Shown here: piece after piece, positions 35,750-43,411 of the stretch | Numbering within the stretch: position 1 is the first letter of the stretch | Layout of the letters: every line of letters starts with the position of its first letter | From: an uncultured Eubacterium sp. | Lineage (GTDB): Bacteria > Bacillota > Clostridia > Lachnospirales > Lachnospiraceae | Reading direction: 5' to 3' | DNA: 64,000 nucleotides | NCBI GenBank assembly: GCA_910586445.1 | Contig: CAJUHV010000001.1 | Coordinates: 91,837-155,836 of the forward strand | Translations under genes and position numbers: made by a program | Notes under the pieces: model-generated | Told to the model about the DNA's origin: nothing | The model's input: the letters and a program-made list of their open reading frames with translations, nothing else | The model's database searches: none

Positions 35750-36658
35750 TTAAGAAAAATACACCTGCTTCGCATTCTCATAGAAGATCTTTTCTTTTTC
35801 TTCTTCGCGGAGCAGTGGGTTTTGCGCTATAAAATCTATAAAATGCTGATAAGTATCTCTCGTCATTGCAGACGGCATATCACTTCCCCACATCAGCCGG
35901 TCAGCTCCAACAATATCCACAGCATATTTTACATATTCCCTTGCAGCAAGATATGGATATGTTTCCGGTTTTGAATTCAGGCATAATGCCGCCAGATCAA
36001 ACCAGACATTTTCCAGAGCCAGTTTTTCTAAAGACCTCTTTAACAAATCTCCATCACCCAGCTGCGGCGCGAGCAGATGACAGACCACAAATTTCATCTG
36101 CGGATACCGTGAAACTGCACGCGCCAGCGCCTCCACCTGCCAGCAGGCATTGCGCGGCCTGCCAATATCAATCACAAAAATAAGCTCATGGTCTGCTGCA
36201 TGACTGTATACCTGATGCATAATCTCTCCGTCCAGATCGATAACCGGATGATAGCTCATAAGTCCCGAACCATTGCTTACTTCAAATTTTAATATGCGAA
36301 ACTTCAATTCATCAAACAAATACTGTTTGATCTGCTCTGCCTTTACACAGAACGGATCGTAAGCAGCTGCCCCCGCAAAACGATCGGGATATTTCTGCAC
36401 CGCTTCATAAGTATACAGATTTTGAAATCCGAAATAATTTCCCTGCAGAAGCACCGCTTTTTCTACCTTATGTGCATCCATAATCTTCAGCAGCGCCTCT
36501 GGAGCAGCCTCATACGCCCCGATCTCTTCTGGTATCATCTGTATCACCTGTCCAGTCGCATATCTGGCACATCCTCCCCCACAGGCCCTAAGCTCTCCCT
36601 GCGAACCCGTTCCCGCAATATACTGCACAATGTGCGCATGCGCATCGATAATCTTCAT
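35750..36658 (-). CDS. Amidohydrolase family metal-dependent hydrolase
   Basis: 302 residues. The N-terminal metal motif DAHAHI, the middle HLLAPQLGD (metal His) and the C-terminal WGSDMPSAMT (catalytic Asp) identify the amidohydrolase-2 (PF04909) TIM barrel, which includes decarboxylases and lactonases. The substrate is not predictable. It converges with the MATE gene; no terminator is evident between them. A GGAGATAAT leader precedes the ATG. Confidence 0.88.
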   Translation of the reverse strand: MKIIDAHAHIVQYIAGTGSQGELRACGGGCARYATGQVIQMIPEEIGAYEAAPEALLKIMDAHKVEKAVLLQGNYFGFQNLYTYEAVQKYPDRFAGAAAYDPFCVKAEQIKQYLFDELKFRILKFEVSNGSGLMSYHPVIDLDGEIMHQVYSHAADHELIFVIDIGRPRNACWQVEALARAVSRYPQMKFVVCHLLAPQLGDGDLLKRSLEKLALENVWFDLAALCLNSKPETYPYLAAREYVKYAVDIVGADRLMWGSDMPSAMTRDTYQHFIDFIAQNPLLREEEKEKIFYENAKQVYFS

Positions 36659-36707
36659 AATATTATCTCCTAGTCACTTTGTTTCAATGATTCCTATACG
36701 ACAGTGC

Positions 36708-37649
36708 TTATACATACTTCTTTGTTTCTTCTTCTGATAGTGAATACTGCTTTGCAATCGCAAGCTTAATCTCATTGTCATTATGTCCAAAGCTGCGCAG
36801 AACAAAAACTGTTCCTTGAATTCCTTGTTCTATTCCTTGTTCGATTCCTTGTTCTATTCCTTGTTCGATTCCTTGTTCTATTCCTTGTTCGATTCCTTGT
36901 TGCATCAGCTGTTGTTTGGCTTCATCTACTTTTTTACTCACAATCGGTTCAAAAATAGGTTCTAAAATCTGTAATAATTCGTCACTCATCTTATCATCTC
37001 CTGTCAATTCTTCCATCACTTCTACATTGGCCTTCATGGATACTTCTAAAACAGCATCTGCCATCTCTTTCTCATACTTTCCGTTCAGCTGTTTGATCCG
37101 TTCCAACAAGCTGCGCATATTCTGCTTATTTAATTTTCCAGACAGTGCCTTCAGCCAAATGTGTGCCTGCGGTTCTAATTCCTTTGAAACAATAATCTGT
37201 GCCGGAAATAATGCCCTGCCTTCTATATAATATATTCCCTGATCCGGATTGCTCAGCCGATAACCATGTTCATTAAAATAACGGAACAGCCCAACAGGTT
37301 TTGTTTCTCTAATCAAGGTCATGGTAATGTCGTCTTCACTGACTTCATTTACTGTCTTTCCATATGACTTATACAGGCATGCATATCCTTGTACTTTATA
37401 AAAAACGTCAATATCCAGATGCTCGCCCGGGTCTTTGTACTCTATAATATTATGTCCCCGAAATATATGTCCGATATCATTGTCTATCTGCATCTCTGCT
37501 TTTTTCTTTATGATGAGCATATCAATTTCCAACGGTTTCACATTTAGATTATATTCCTTTTCAAATCTCAGATCATCTTTATTTTGCAAAAATTCCAGAA
37601 TCATTGCTGCCATAAACCCCGGATGCCACTGTATCTGATCATCTCCCAT
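36708..37649 (-). CDS. PD-(D/E)XK (Rpn-like) protein with C-terminal GIEQ tandem repeats
   Basis: 313 residues from the ATG at 37649, preceded by AAGGGG; the frame opens at 37733. The N-terminal domain has LEIDMLIIKKK then HNIIEYKDP, fitting the D...ExK core of restriction-like nucleases such as the Rpn/transposase-related family common in Clostridia. After an acidic helical region comes QQ followed by six GIEQ repeats (12-bp units, alternating TCG and TCT codons on the plus strand) and a short tail. Such tails vary in copy number. Whether it cuts DNA is untested, and the nuclease assignment is by motif only. Confidence 0.68.
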   Translation of the reverse strand: MGDDQIQWHPGFMAAMILEFLQNKDDLRFEKEYNLNVKPLEIDMLIIKKKAEMQIDNDIGHIFRGHNIIEYKDPGEHLDIDVFYKVQGYACLYKSYGKTVNEVSEDDITMTLIRETKPVGLFRYFNEHGYRLSNPDQGIYYIEGRALFPAQIIVSKELEPQAHIWLKALSGKLNKQNMRSLLERIKQLNGKYEKEMADAVLEVSMKANVEVMEELTGDDKMSDELLQILEPIFEPIVSKKVDEAKQQLMQQGIEQGIEQGIEQGIEQGIEQGIEQGIQGTVFVLRSFGHNDNEIKLAIAKQYSLSEEETKKYV

Positions 37650-37735
37650 AGCTTCACCCCTTTCCCTTATTTTCATTCGCTTAACTATATAAGCAGTATA
37701 ACACATTTGAAGCAGAAAACCAATATTTTTCAAAA

Positions 37736-37778
37736 ATCTACCCCATAATTATACTGATCATATAATTATGGGGTAGAT
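37736..37778. terminator. Perfect 18-bp inverted repeat, terminator of the LRR lipoprotein gene
   Basis: ATCTACCCCATAATTATA and its exact complement enclose a 7-base loop, followed on the minus strand by TTTTTG. It lies 16 bases after the LRR gene stop codon. Confidence 0.85.
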
Positions 37779-37794
37779 CTGATAATATTCAGAG

Positions 37795-38847
37795 CTATTC
37801 TTGTACTGCTTCGATCTCACATCCTCTGCTGCTATAGGCTGACTCATAAGAAGCTATATTTTGTTTTGGCACATAAATAGTCTTTAATTCATCACAGCCC
37901 CTGAGCATGCTTTCGGCAGGCTGTACCGATACAGAACGAATCGTAAGGTCTGTAATCCCGCTCCCATAAAAAGCGCCATCTCCGATCGTTATAACGTATT
38001 CCGATAATTCCAGATTTGTTAATGATGTGCAGTACCAGAACGCCTCTTCCCCGATTACAGTTACAGAATCTGGTATATCAATATCCTTCAGCGCATAACA
38101 ATTGGTAAACATCTCTGCGCCGATCTGTGAGACGCCTTCTTCAATCAGACACTTTTCCAGCGACTCACAGCCATAAAAAACAGCGCTGCCAAACGAAGCT
38201 GTCTTTGCCGGAATCATAATGCTTTCTAAAGCGGTACAGTTACAAAATGCCTCCATTCCGATTGAAATCAGGGACTTTGACATTGTCACCGCCGACAATT
38301 TCCCACATTCCGCAAAACAGCTTTCCCCGATCGATTCTACCGTATCCGATAAGACAACCTCCGTCAATTCCGGACAGCTGTAAAATGCACTATCCCCGAC
38401 ATTCCGTATCCCTTCCGGCAGCGTGATCTTCTGCAGCAGCGCATTCGATTCAAAGGCAGAAGCTTTGATCTCCGTTACCTTATACTCTTTATCCTCATAG
38501 ATTACCGTATCTGGAATTGTAATGTCTTCTAATGCCACATCGTTATAAGTAGCTACCATCATTGCCAGCGTATTGTTATCTTCATCTTCTAAAATCTCAT
38601 AAATCAGTCCTTCACCCAAAATAGCTTTTAGATTCTCGTCATATTCTGCCATAACAGTACGCAGTGCGCCTGCATCTGAAGAAGCAGTTTCATCGTCCAA
38701 AGTACCTGTATTTTGGAGTGTCTCCTGCTTTTCATTTTCATCCGTTGACTGCGGAGTGCCTTCTGTCTGCGGCCTGCTGCACGCTGCCGTCATCATTACG
38801 GTTCCCCAGATACATCCTGTTATTAAAAATCTGGCTGTTTTTTTCAT
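37795..38847 (-). CDS. BspA-like leucine-rich repeat lipoprotein
   Basis: 350 residues. The ATG at 38847 follows AGAGG. The signal ends at a lipobox TAAC; Ser/Asp/Glu-rich linker, then about eight LRR_5 repeats of about 23 residues with the pattern IGESCFAECGKLSAVTMSKSL or VIGEEAFWYCTSLTNLEL. BspA-type repeats form a surface solenoid involved in adhesion or protein binding in gut and oral bacteria. The ligand is unknown. Single-gene unit. Confidence 0.9.
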   Translation of the reverse strand: MKKTARFLITGCIWGTVMMTAACSRPQTEGTPQSTDENEKQETLQNTGTLDDETASSDAGALRTVMAEYDENLKAILGEGLIYEILEDEDNNTLAMMVATYNDVALEDITIPDTVIYEDKEYKVTEIKASAFESNALLQKITLPEGIRNVGDSAFYSCPELTEVVLSDTVESIGESCFAECGKLSAVTMSKSLISIGMEAFCNCTALESIMIPAKTASFGSAVFYGCESLEKCLIEEGVSQIGAEMFTNCYALKDIDIPDSVTVIGEEAFWYCTSLTNLELSEYVITIGDGAFYGSGITDLTIRSVSVQPAESMLRGCDELKTIYVPKQNIASYESAYSSRGCEIEAVQE

Positions 38848-38938
38848 ATTTATCAACCTCTTCTTAGATTATTCTGCAATGTTCATTCCTGCAGTCCGGC
38901 CCGTCTGTATGTACCAGTGTATATTCCTATTTAAAAAA

Positions 38939-38972
38939 GATTTCCAGCCCCATACAGCTGGAGCTGGAAATC
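38939..38972 (-). terminator. Terminator of the secreted protein gene at 39003
   Basis: GATTTCCAGC pairs with GCTGGAAATC; TTTTTTAAATAGG follows on the minus strand. Confidence 0.85.
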
Positions 38973-39002
38973 TATCAATACAATTAGTTATTTTAGCTGC
39001 AA

Positions 39003-40430
39003 TTAGTTTGTTGCTGGGAATGTATTCATTACCCGGCCTAAGAATACATATGGTGAGGACCATGATGTTAATTTTGCATCACCCATCTTACGGATATAAA
39101 TAAAATCACCGCTTGCCACTGCAACATTAACTACTGAAGGCCTAGCTGCCCCTTCCTTAGTCAGATTTAAAGTTGCTTTTACTTTTGCATTTGCTGCCGG
39201 GGTTGTTGCACCCGAAGCTGCCGGAACAACAACGATCTGATATTTATCAGTCGTATTATTCTGAAGAGTAACCGTTCCTTTCATAGTCCTAGAATTTAAT
39301 GTCACCTTTGTACACTGTACCTGCGGATTTGCATATCCTGACGCATTAACCGGAGAGCCTACAACCGCTTCGCTTACATCTGTAATATTTCCACTTGTTA
39401 CCGGAGCTTTACCGTTGCTTGCTACTGTTGTAATAGGAAGAACTGCATACAAATGATACTCTGTGATCTGAGATGCTGCTTTCTTATCTGTAGCTTTTGT
39501 ACGGATATCAAAATCGCCGGCTGTTACTGATTTAAGCAGATTATCTACCTGCAGTGTAGCTGTGGCAGCTTTTTTGCCATTTGCCAGTGTATCGCCTTCA
39601 ACAGATGTATAAGCTGCTAATGCATTTGCAGATGCGCCAGTAAGGCGGTACTCTGCTGTAACAGGCATTTTAATTGTTCTGAGATTGTAATCAATAGTTG
39701 CCTTTGGACCAGCTGCTGTTTTAGCAATCTTTGCTTTTAATTCATTACCTGCAAATGTTCCAGGTGCAGCATATGCTTCTACAGCATTGCCTTCTGCATC
39801 CGTTCCTACTACGACCTTATCTGCTGCCGCAAGTGCCTTTTGCGCAGTTGCTTTGATACGAATGCGGAGAGTAGCACCCAGCTTTGAAAAGCTGTCAAAT
39901 GTTGCGCCGTTGGTCATATCTGTCCACTTGCCGTTCATAGTACAATATTCAAGTGAATCTGTTAAATTTACAGGTGCCTTTGGATTTGTAGTATCCTGAA
40001 TTGTAACTGAGTTGTCAGCTGCACTGACAACTGCTTTGATTTTTGTCTTAACTGCCGGGATTTTTACAAGAATCGGCTCTGGATTCTTATCACCCCATAT
40101 GCTGATATAATTGTCTTTTGTAACTGCAAAAGAAGACAGTTCTACTGTAGTTGTTGCCTGCGCATCATATACAACCGGTGCTGCTGCCTTAACTGTTGTA
40201 ACAGGCTTCATCGTTTTATCCGGCTGTCTTACATTTCTAGTCGTTACTGTAGTTGACGCTACATAAATCTTTTTGTTATTTCCCTTAGCAATACCTAAAT
40301 TTTGTGTGTCGTAATGTACGGTAATCGTCGTCGGCGCCATCGGAGCTGCCTTCACCTGTACAAGTGAACTCCCAACCGTCACCACTGCTGCTGCGCCCAT
40401 TACCAACAGGCCGCGAAAGAATTTGTTCAT
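39003..40430 (-). CDS. Secreted protein of unknown function, Ala/Thr/Lys-rich
   Basis: 475 residues. An AAGGAGG site nine bases upstream fixes the ATG at 40430. Signal peptide (residues 1-28, ending near VQVKAAP); the remainder is beta-rich and dominated by A, T, V and K with repeated short patterns (LRIRIKAT, FDIRTKAT, FIYIRKMG), suggesting several similar beta domains, each perhaps about 120 residues long. No catalytic motif, LPXTG or lipobox is visible. I do not recognise the family; an extracellular matrix or surface-layer type protein is possible. Strong ribosome site and own terminator suggest good expression. Confidence 0.78.
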   Translation of the reverse strand: MNKFFRGLLVMGAAAVVTVGSSLVQVKAAPMAPTTITVHYDTQNLGIAKGNNKKIYVASTTVTTRNVRQPDKTMKPVTTVKAAAPVVYDAQATTTVELSSFAVTKDNYISIWGDKNPEPILVKIPAVKTKIKAVVSAADNSVTIQDTTNPKAPVNLTDSLEYCTMNGKWTDMTNGATFDSFSKLGATLRIRIKATAQKALAAADKVVVGTDAEGNAVEAYAAPGTFAGNELKAKIAKTAAGPKATIDYNLRTIKMPVTAEYRLTGASANALAAYTSVEGDTLANGKKAATATLQVDNLLKSVTAGDFDIRTKATDKKAASQITEYHLYAVLPITTVASNGKAPVTSGNITDVSEAVVGSPVNASGYANPQVQCTKVTLNSRTMKGTVTLQNNTTDKYQIVVVPAASGATTPAANAKVKATLNLTKEGAARPSVVNVAVASGDFIYIRKMGDAKLTSWSSPYVFLGRVMNTFPATN

Positions 40431-40829
40431 AATTAAATACCTCCTTGTAATATTATCCGGCAAGTCCATGCCTAGGTTTATGTATTTTATTTTATATCGG
40501 AATTACACGAAATAAATTTAGTGCTTTTTTTGGTTTTTCAACAGATTTTTCCTAGAAATAAGACTAATTTCCGAAAAATGAACAACTAAAGTTCTCATAC
40601 AAGCAGCGTTTTGTTAACAATAGATTACGTATTGGCGGAAACGAGGAAACCCCATATGCACGCCTTAGCTTTCACTTACAGGCATGCCTGTAAGCATCAG
40701 CTAAATCGTACATATGGGGTTTTGTTCTGCCGATCTTATGATCAGCAGATTTTATATGGTATACTGCACTTTGTCCAAGACAATTTACAGACACTGGCTG
40801 GAATTTATCTGCGTCTGTTTCAAATTCTG
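40431..40829. other. Intergenic region holding a nested palindrome
   Basis: No gene found in 399 bases. The centre is a triple-nested inverted repeat (listed separately); the rest is AT-rich and holds presumed promoter sequence for the secreted protein gene, in which I see no confident -35/-10 pair. Confidence 0.5.
40647..40722. repeat. Triple-nested palindrome
   Basis: Outer arms AAACCCCATATG (40647-40658) and CATATGGGGTTT (40711-40722), middle arms TTAGCT (40665-40670) and AGCTAA (40699-40704), inner arms CTTACAGGC (40675-40683) and GCCTGTAAG (40686-40694) share one centre. It could fold into a 76-base stem in RNA or a cruciform in DNA. It may terminate the gene ending at 40830 or be a small mobile or RNA element. 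Confidence 0.85.
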
Positions 40830-41504
40830 CTACAGCCTATAATCAATATGGCGGTATGGAAAACTCTTTTCATCAAATGCCTGAAATACCGATATTCCTG
40901 GGTCTTCCTCCTGCCGCCTCAGCAGATTCTGCTCGACCACCTCTTCTAATGAATCAGGTGCTGCACCTCCTATTGTTTCGTCACCCAGACTTTCTGCTGC
41001 GCCTTCTGCCAATTCGTCAGCTGCACTTTCTTCCAGATTCTCTTCGAGCATTTCCTCCGTCATTTCTTCTGTCATTTCTTCGACCGTCTCTGTCATTTCT
41101 TCCATAAGCTCGGTCAGCATGCCTTTGCTCTCTTCGGAATCTGCAGCTTCCTCCAGCATTTCTTCCCTGCGCTCTTCCGGCGTCTTTGGTGCTGCCTCTT
41201 CGGCTGCTTCTGCGATTTTCTCGCCGCGCTCCCTGGCCTCATCCAGAACAGACATCATCTGGCTGTTATTATACGCCTTTTTTGCTGCTGCAATCTGATC
41301 TTCATACGAATGAAACATCTCAAGCTTTCTGGCAATTTCTTCCAGACTGCTGCATGCCATCGTCTTTAGGTTTTCCTTCTGCTTTTCAAAAAAAGATACC
41401 TGGCTCGCACACTTTTCCTGCCGCTCCATTTTATCCTGCGTACTTTTCATGCCGCCTGTATTAGCCAGCAGCGTACGATTCAGATTCTGGAATCCTACAT
41501 TCAT
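40830..41504 (-). CDS. Very acidic coiled-coil protein of unknown function
   Basis: 224 residues, no signal peptide. Residues 20-100 form a charged helical region (KMERQEKCASQ, LEMFHSYEDQIAAAKKAY), followed by a Glu-rich stretch (EEMTETVEEMTEEMTEEM) and a tail. An AAGGGAG site lies upstream. I do not recognise it. In length class, charge pattern and lack of domains it resembles the protein at 16024-16512. It follows the second blaR-like gene after 65 bases and may share its transcript. Confidence 0.72.
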   Translation of the reverse strand: MNVGFQNLNRTLLANTGGMKSTQDKMERQEKCASQVSFFEKQKENLKTMACSSLEEIARKLEMFHSYEDQIAAAKKAYNNSQMMSVLDEARERGEKIAEAAEEAAPKTPEERREEMLEEAADSEESKGMLTELMEEMTETVEEMTEEMTEEMLEENLEESAADELAEGAAESLGDETIGGAAPDSLEEVVEQNLLRRQEEDPGISVFQAFDEKSFPYRHIDYRL

Positions 41505-41569
41505 AAATACTACTCCCTTCTATTCCTGTATGCAGTTATAACGACTCCTACAGTTTTCTGATCATTGCT

Positions 41570-42844
41570 CTACATCAAATATTTTAAAGCAAATATTTTG
41601 ATCTGGTCTGCCAACTTTTCGCTGCCCAGCAAAAACACATCTGACGGGTCTGACATGCTGACCATTGCTGCCTGTCCTCCGCCTCCGATACCAGGCAGTT
41701 TCATAATTGCACCATAACTAAATACGACATATTCCCCATGCAGTTTGTGTCTGGCAGCCAGCTTATCAAATTCCTGCGCACTAATATGAAACTCATCATC
41801 TGAAGCGTCCGCATAAATTCCTTCTGCTGCCAGATCAAAAATAACTGGCTTTAGCTGGTCGTCGTAAACTGCGATTTCATTTAATTTTGTATATCTCGGA
41901 TATGATGTCGCAGTGATGACTACCGCAGTCATTACGACTGCTGCCGCGATGCGCATATGCAGGCATTTCTTTTCCTTTTGATATTCCTGATAAACGACCC
42001 TTTTTCCTTTGATCATACCCAGATTTTCTACGCGCCTTTTTAATGTCTCATAACAGTCTGCCGAAAAAGCTGTTATGCCTTCTTTCATAATGCATACGCG
42101 GCTTTTCCGTACATTTTGGGCTTGAAGAGTCTTTAAGATTACATTTCCGTATTCATAAGTATTTAAACAGCCGAGTACAACGCTCCCTTCATCGCTGCTG
42201 TATTCGATGTTTTCCCGCAGCTTTGCATCGCAGAGGTATATAAGCGGATGAATCCACCAGATTATTTTAAGCAGTGAATAAATATTTAAGATCAATATAT
42301 GGCCCATTCGAATATGCACTGCTTCATGATATAAGACCGCTGCAAATTCTTCCTTTGCAAGGCTGTCTTTTACCAGGCTCGGCACGACAATATATGGATG
42401 CACTACGCCGCCAGCAAACGGCCCGGCATTGTCATCATCTGACAAATACACCTTTATTGCAGGCCCGCGGCTCTTTTTCAGATATTCTGGATATTCGTGC
42501 TCCGGCAGGTGTCTCATAGATCTCAGCCTGCGCCCGAGCTTCTTATGAATATATACATATCTTGCCGCCAGCAAACCGGCACATCCAAAGTACAATGCCG
42601 CCATTTCTTTTGTCGCTATTTTATTGATCACGACGACCACTAAAATTATGCTGCGAATATAAAAGACCTTCGAATAGCCCATAAAACATGCTAACGGCAC
42701 GATGCTCAGCATTCCCAGCTTCAGCCGCCATGACCTGCTGCGGCAGAAACGACACACTGCTAAGGCTGCTGCCATAAAAAATGTTGCGGCAATTATGGTG
42801 CGGGCCAGCTTCATCATGCTGAATACCAATACAAACTCTATCAT
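41570..42844 (-). CDS. BlaR1-like M56 family metallopeptidase, second copy
   Basis: 424 residues from the ATG at 42844 (AGG upstream; a TTG at 42874 is an alternative). Four helices and an M56 domain with HEAVHIRMGH (HExxH) and the downstream YSSDEGSVVLG motif carrying the third ligand Glu. After a fifth helix there is a short extracytoplasmic domain of about 110 residues, not the penicillin-binding domain of true BlaR1. It probably senses an envelope signal and inactivates the BlaI-like repressor encoded 38 bases upstream. Unlike the pair at 12.6-15.7 kb, this pair is intact. Confidence 0.88.
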   Translation of the reverse strand: MIEFVLVFSMMKLARTIIAATFFMAAALAVCRFCRSRSWRLKLGMLSIVPLACFMGYSKVFYIRSIILVVVVINKIATKEMAALYFGCAGLLAARYVYIHKKLGRRLRSMRHLPEHEYPEYLKKSRGPAIKVYLSDDDNAGPFAGGVVHPYIVVPSLVKDSLAKEEFAAVLYHEAVHIRMGHILILNIYSLLKIIWWIHPLIYLCDAKLRENIEYSSDEGSVVLGCLNTYEYGNVILKTLQAQNVRKSRVCIMKEGITAFSADCYETLKRRVENLGMIKGKRVVYQEYQKEKKCLHMRIAAAVVMTAVVITATSYPRYTKLNEIAVYDDQLKPVIFDLAAEGIYADASDDEFHISAQEFDKLAARHKLHGEYVVFSYGAIMKLPGIGGGGQAAMVSMSDPSDVFLLGSEKLADQIKIFALKYLM

Positions 42845-42882
42845 TAAGCCTATCTTCTTTCTTATTTTTTCCAAAGCTTTCT

Positions 42883-43275
42883 TTACATTGTTTCATCCTT
42901 CAGCTTCTCTACCAGCTGCTCCAGTTCAGACAGCTGCTCCCGGCTCAGCCGTGATTTTTCTATAAAACTTGCAACCGCCAACGTAGAATTCCCGCCGAAA
43001 TAATTGCGCACAAACCGGTTCTGCTTTTCGGACAGACATTCTTCCTTTGTTTTTAACGCATAATAATGATATACACGCGAATCCTTTTCGTCTACTTTAT
43101 ATCCGATCACCCCTTTTGACAGCAGGCGGTTGATCAATACACGAATTGTCCTGGCAGTCACATCCAGCGTCCCTTTCAAATTTTGAATGATTTCTGAGGC
43201 GATGATGTCTCCCTCCGCATTCCAGATCACTTCCATTACAAGCCATTCTGTTTCACTCGGCGTCGTCTCTTTCAC
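42883..43275 (-). CDS. BlaI/MecI/CopY-type repressor, second copy
   Basis: 130 residues with the winged helix TPSETEWLVMEVIWNAEGDIIASEIIQ and DVTARTIRVLINRLLSKGVI, DEKDSRVYHYYA, and C-terminal leucine-rich dimerisation helix. A GGAGGG site precedes the ATG. A perfect palindrome 58 bases upstream is a likely autoregulatory site. First gene of the pair with the M56 protease. Confidence 0.92.
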   Translation of the reverse strand: MKETTPSETEWLVMEVIWNAEGDIIASEIIQNLKGTLDVTARTIRVLINRLLSKGVIGYKVDEKDSRVYHYYALKTKEECLSEKQNRFVRNYFGGNSTLAVASFIEKSRLSREQLSELEQLVEKLKDETM

Positions 43276-43332
43276 GCTAAACCCTCCATTTTTCTATTGC
43301 CATGAATAAAAATACCCCTGCTTTTTATATCG

Positions 43333-43348
43333 GTTTATGTACATAAAC
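43333..43348. promoter_or_regulatory. Candidate operator of the second blaI-like gene
   Basis: GTTTATGTACATAAAC is a perfect 16-bp palindrome centred on TGTACA, resembling the TACA/TGTA core of BlaI sites. A minus-strand TATAAA follows four bases downstream as a possible -10 box, so binding would cover the promoter. Confidence 0.65.
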
Positions 43349-43411
43349 ATTTAACCGTTTTCTTTAAATTTCTTTCTCTATTTTAATATAGGCTGCTTCT
43401 CCCGCAGCCTC

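Noticed and set aside
36783..36965. Plus-strand ORF over the GIEQ repeat region
   Set aside because: It is the antisense of the 12-bp repeats (reading LFYSLFDS) with no ribosome site.
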